Source: Vibrio methylphosphonaticus
GTDB taxonomy: Bacteria > Pseudomonadota > Gammaproteobacteria > Enterobacterales > Vibrionaceae
Direction of reading: 5' to 3'
Assembly (NCBI RefSeq): GCF_023634655.1
Contig: NZ_JAMKMS010000003.1
Location: 248,001-312,000 of the forward strand
Length of the DNA stretch: 64,000 nt
Shown here: piece by piece, positions 62,849 to 64,000 of the stretch
Numbering within the stretch: the first letter of the stretch is position 1
Layout of the letters: every line of letters starts with the position of its first letter
Notes under the pieces: model-generated
What the model saw: only the letters and a program-made list of their open reading frames with translations
What the model was told of the DNA's origin: nothing
Databases searched by the model: none
Program-made: the position numbers and the translations under genes

Positions 62849-64000
62849 TTGGAAAACACTCACGATTTCGCAGTTAACGCTGGCTTTAAAGTACCGGTAA
62901 TTGCGCTATCACTTTATGCCGTAGCATCAGGTTACTTAATGAGCCTGATCCCACTTATGCTTAACGAATACGGTATTGATGCCAGTCAAGCAAGTTGGTT
63001 GGCGAGTGTATTTTATGCCGGATTACTTGTAGGGGCGGTGGCTATTGAGCCAGCCGTGAAATACGTAGGACACCGTATTGCTTTCGTTGCGTGTCTAGCG
63101 GTTTTCGTACTAACAATTATTGCACTACCCCTAGTGCCTGTTGCCAGCGTTTGGCTAATTGCTCGTTTTATCGCGGGTATTGCGGTAGCTGGAGTGTTTG
63201 TTATCGTTGAATCCTGGTTGCTTACCGGCGACGAAACAAGCCGAGCAAAACGTCTTGGTTTGTACATGGGTTCGCTGTATGGCGGTTCAGCTCTAGGGCA
63301 GCTTGGTATTGGTCTCATTGGCGTTGAAGGTATTATGCCTTTCATCGTTATTTTGACCATGCTTAGTGCCGCTATTATGGTGTTGCTTTTCATCCCAACA
63401 CAACAGCCACAAAGTGCACATTCAACCCCATTAACATGGAAGCAAATGAGCAAATTAAGCCACGCTGCCATCATTGGATGCATCGTGTCAGGTTTAACTC
63501 TTGGATCAATTTACGGCCTGATGCCTGTGGAGTTATCGCATCGCAATGTGTCTCAAGGACACCTTAGCGCGCTAATGGCATTGGTGATACTAGGTGGTAT
63601 GGCAGTCCAGCCTATTGTTCCTAAGCTCATTCATAAGGTGGGTCGTACACCACTGATGGGCATGTTTTGCTTAGTGGGTGTCTTTGCGATTGGTTTGGTG
63701 ATTTTGAGCAGCGATCTGAGCGTATTGGCAGTCAGTTTATTCTTGATCGGTTTTTCATGCTTCGCACTGTACCCGATTGCGATCAACCTAGGTTGTGACA
63801 AGCTAGATGAAAACAATATTGTATCGGCAACGCAAGTGATGCTGTTTTGCTACAGTGTTGGCTCGGTCGCGGGACCGGTTATTGCTAACTGGTTTATGAA
63901 TGGCACCCAAGGTCTAATGGCCTACTTACTGGCCACAATGATGGCAACGGCCATTTACATGATTATTGCTAGCATAACAACGAAGAAGCACATGGTGGCT
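62849..64000 (+). CDS. MFS transporter, YcaD-like, 3' end outside window
   Basis: 384 codons seen, open at the window edge. It starts with TTG at 62849, with GAGG 8 bp upstream; no in-frame ATG lies close. About 11-12 membrane helices: VIALSLYAVASGYLMSLIPL, then WLIARFIAGIAVAGVFVIVESWL, whose V-x-E-S-W pattern resembles E. coli YcaD, and SGLTLGSIYGLMPVELSHRN in the second half. It is an inner-membrane exporter or importer of unknown substrate. Confidence 0.85.
   Translation, partial: MENTHDFAVNAGFKVPVIALSLYAVASGYLMSLIPLMLNEYGIDASQASWLASVFYAGLLVGAVAIEPAVKYVGHRIAFVACLAVFVLTIIALPLVPVASVWLIARFIAGIAVAGVFVIVESWLLTGDETSRAKRLGLYMGSLYGGSALGQLGIGLIGVEGIMPFIVILTMLSAAIMVLLFIPTQQPQSAHSTPLTWKQMSKLSHAAIIGCIVSGLTLGSIYGLMPVELSHRNVSQGHLSALMALVILGGMAVQPIVPKLIHKVGRTPLMGMFCLVGVFAIGLVILSSDLSVLAVSLFLIGFSCFALYPIAINLGCDKLDENNIVSATQVMLFCYSVGSVAGPVIANWFMNGTQGLMAYLLATMMATAIYMIIASITTKKHMVA

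Overview
This window looks like Vibrio DNA. The strongest marker is a VemP-type arrest peptide directly upstream of a second secD-secF pair, an arrangement known from Vibrio. Supporting signs are a DUF3012 mini-lipoprotein, a vctPDGC-type siderophore importer, an artPIQM operon and several small outer-membrane barrels. From memory, many of these genes (secD2F2, artPIQM, nadE, pyrC, vctPDGC) lie on the second chromosome of V. cholerae, so this is probably chromosome II; that is inference. No rRNA, tRNA, CRISPR array, integrase or complete insertion sequence was seen.

Layout. 1-13.5 kb: a carbohydrate locus that I read as beta-1,3-glucan (laminarin) use. It holds a GH16 lipoprotein (cut by the window edge), a MalM-like lipoprotein, a LacI-family repressor, a GH149-type phosphorylase, a five-gene oligopeptide-type ABC importer and a divergent solute-binding-like protein without a signal peptide. 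Six copies of a GAAAGCGCTTTC-type palindrome sit in the gaps and suggest one local regulon. 13.6-17 kb: vemP-secD2-secF2. 17-22.3 kb: small genes, nfsA, an outer-membrane barrel, an IclR-type regulator beside an arginase-fold pseudoenzyme, and an RlpA-like lipoprotein. 22.5-25.7 kb: arginine importer artPIQM with a long terminator.

25.7-41.8 kb: mostly single genes. They include a MATE exporter, a PlsC-type acyltransferase, an AraC-like cupin protein, a NadD-like enzyme divergent from nadE, a MOSC/oxidoreductase/ferredoxin fusion, pyrC with a PurR box, a DUF1289-CWC protein, a thioesterase, an M14 peptidase and a POTRA-less Omp85 barrel. 41.8-46 kb: a gene-free gap with an orphan terminator (possible sRNA), an iron-type alcohol dehydrogenase, an AraC regulator and an outer-membrane barrel. 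46-52.8 kb: an RND pump operon, a glycosyltransferase and a DedA-LssY protein. 53-56.8 kb: a Fur-boxed siderophore importer. 57-64 kb: YedI-like DUF808 protein, a second RND operon with a lipoprotein adaptor, and an MFS transporter cut by the window end.

Themes. First, import and intracellular phosphorolysis of oligosaccharides appear to be under one repressor. Second, export capacity is sensed through translational arrest of VemP. Third, short tandem duplications (7-19 bp units) recur in the gaps, one of them including a stop codon. Gene starts were re-chosen from Shine-Dalgarno spacing where the longest frame was implausible.
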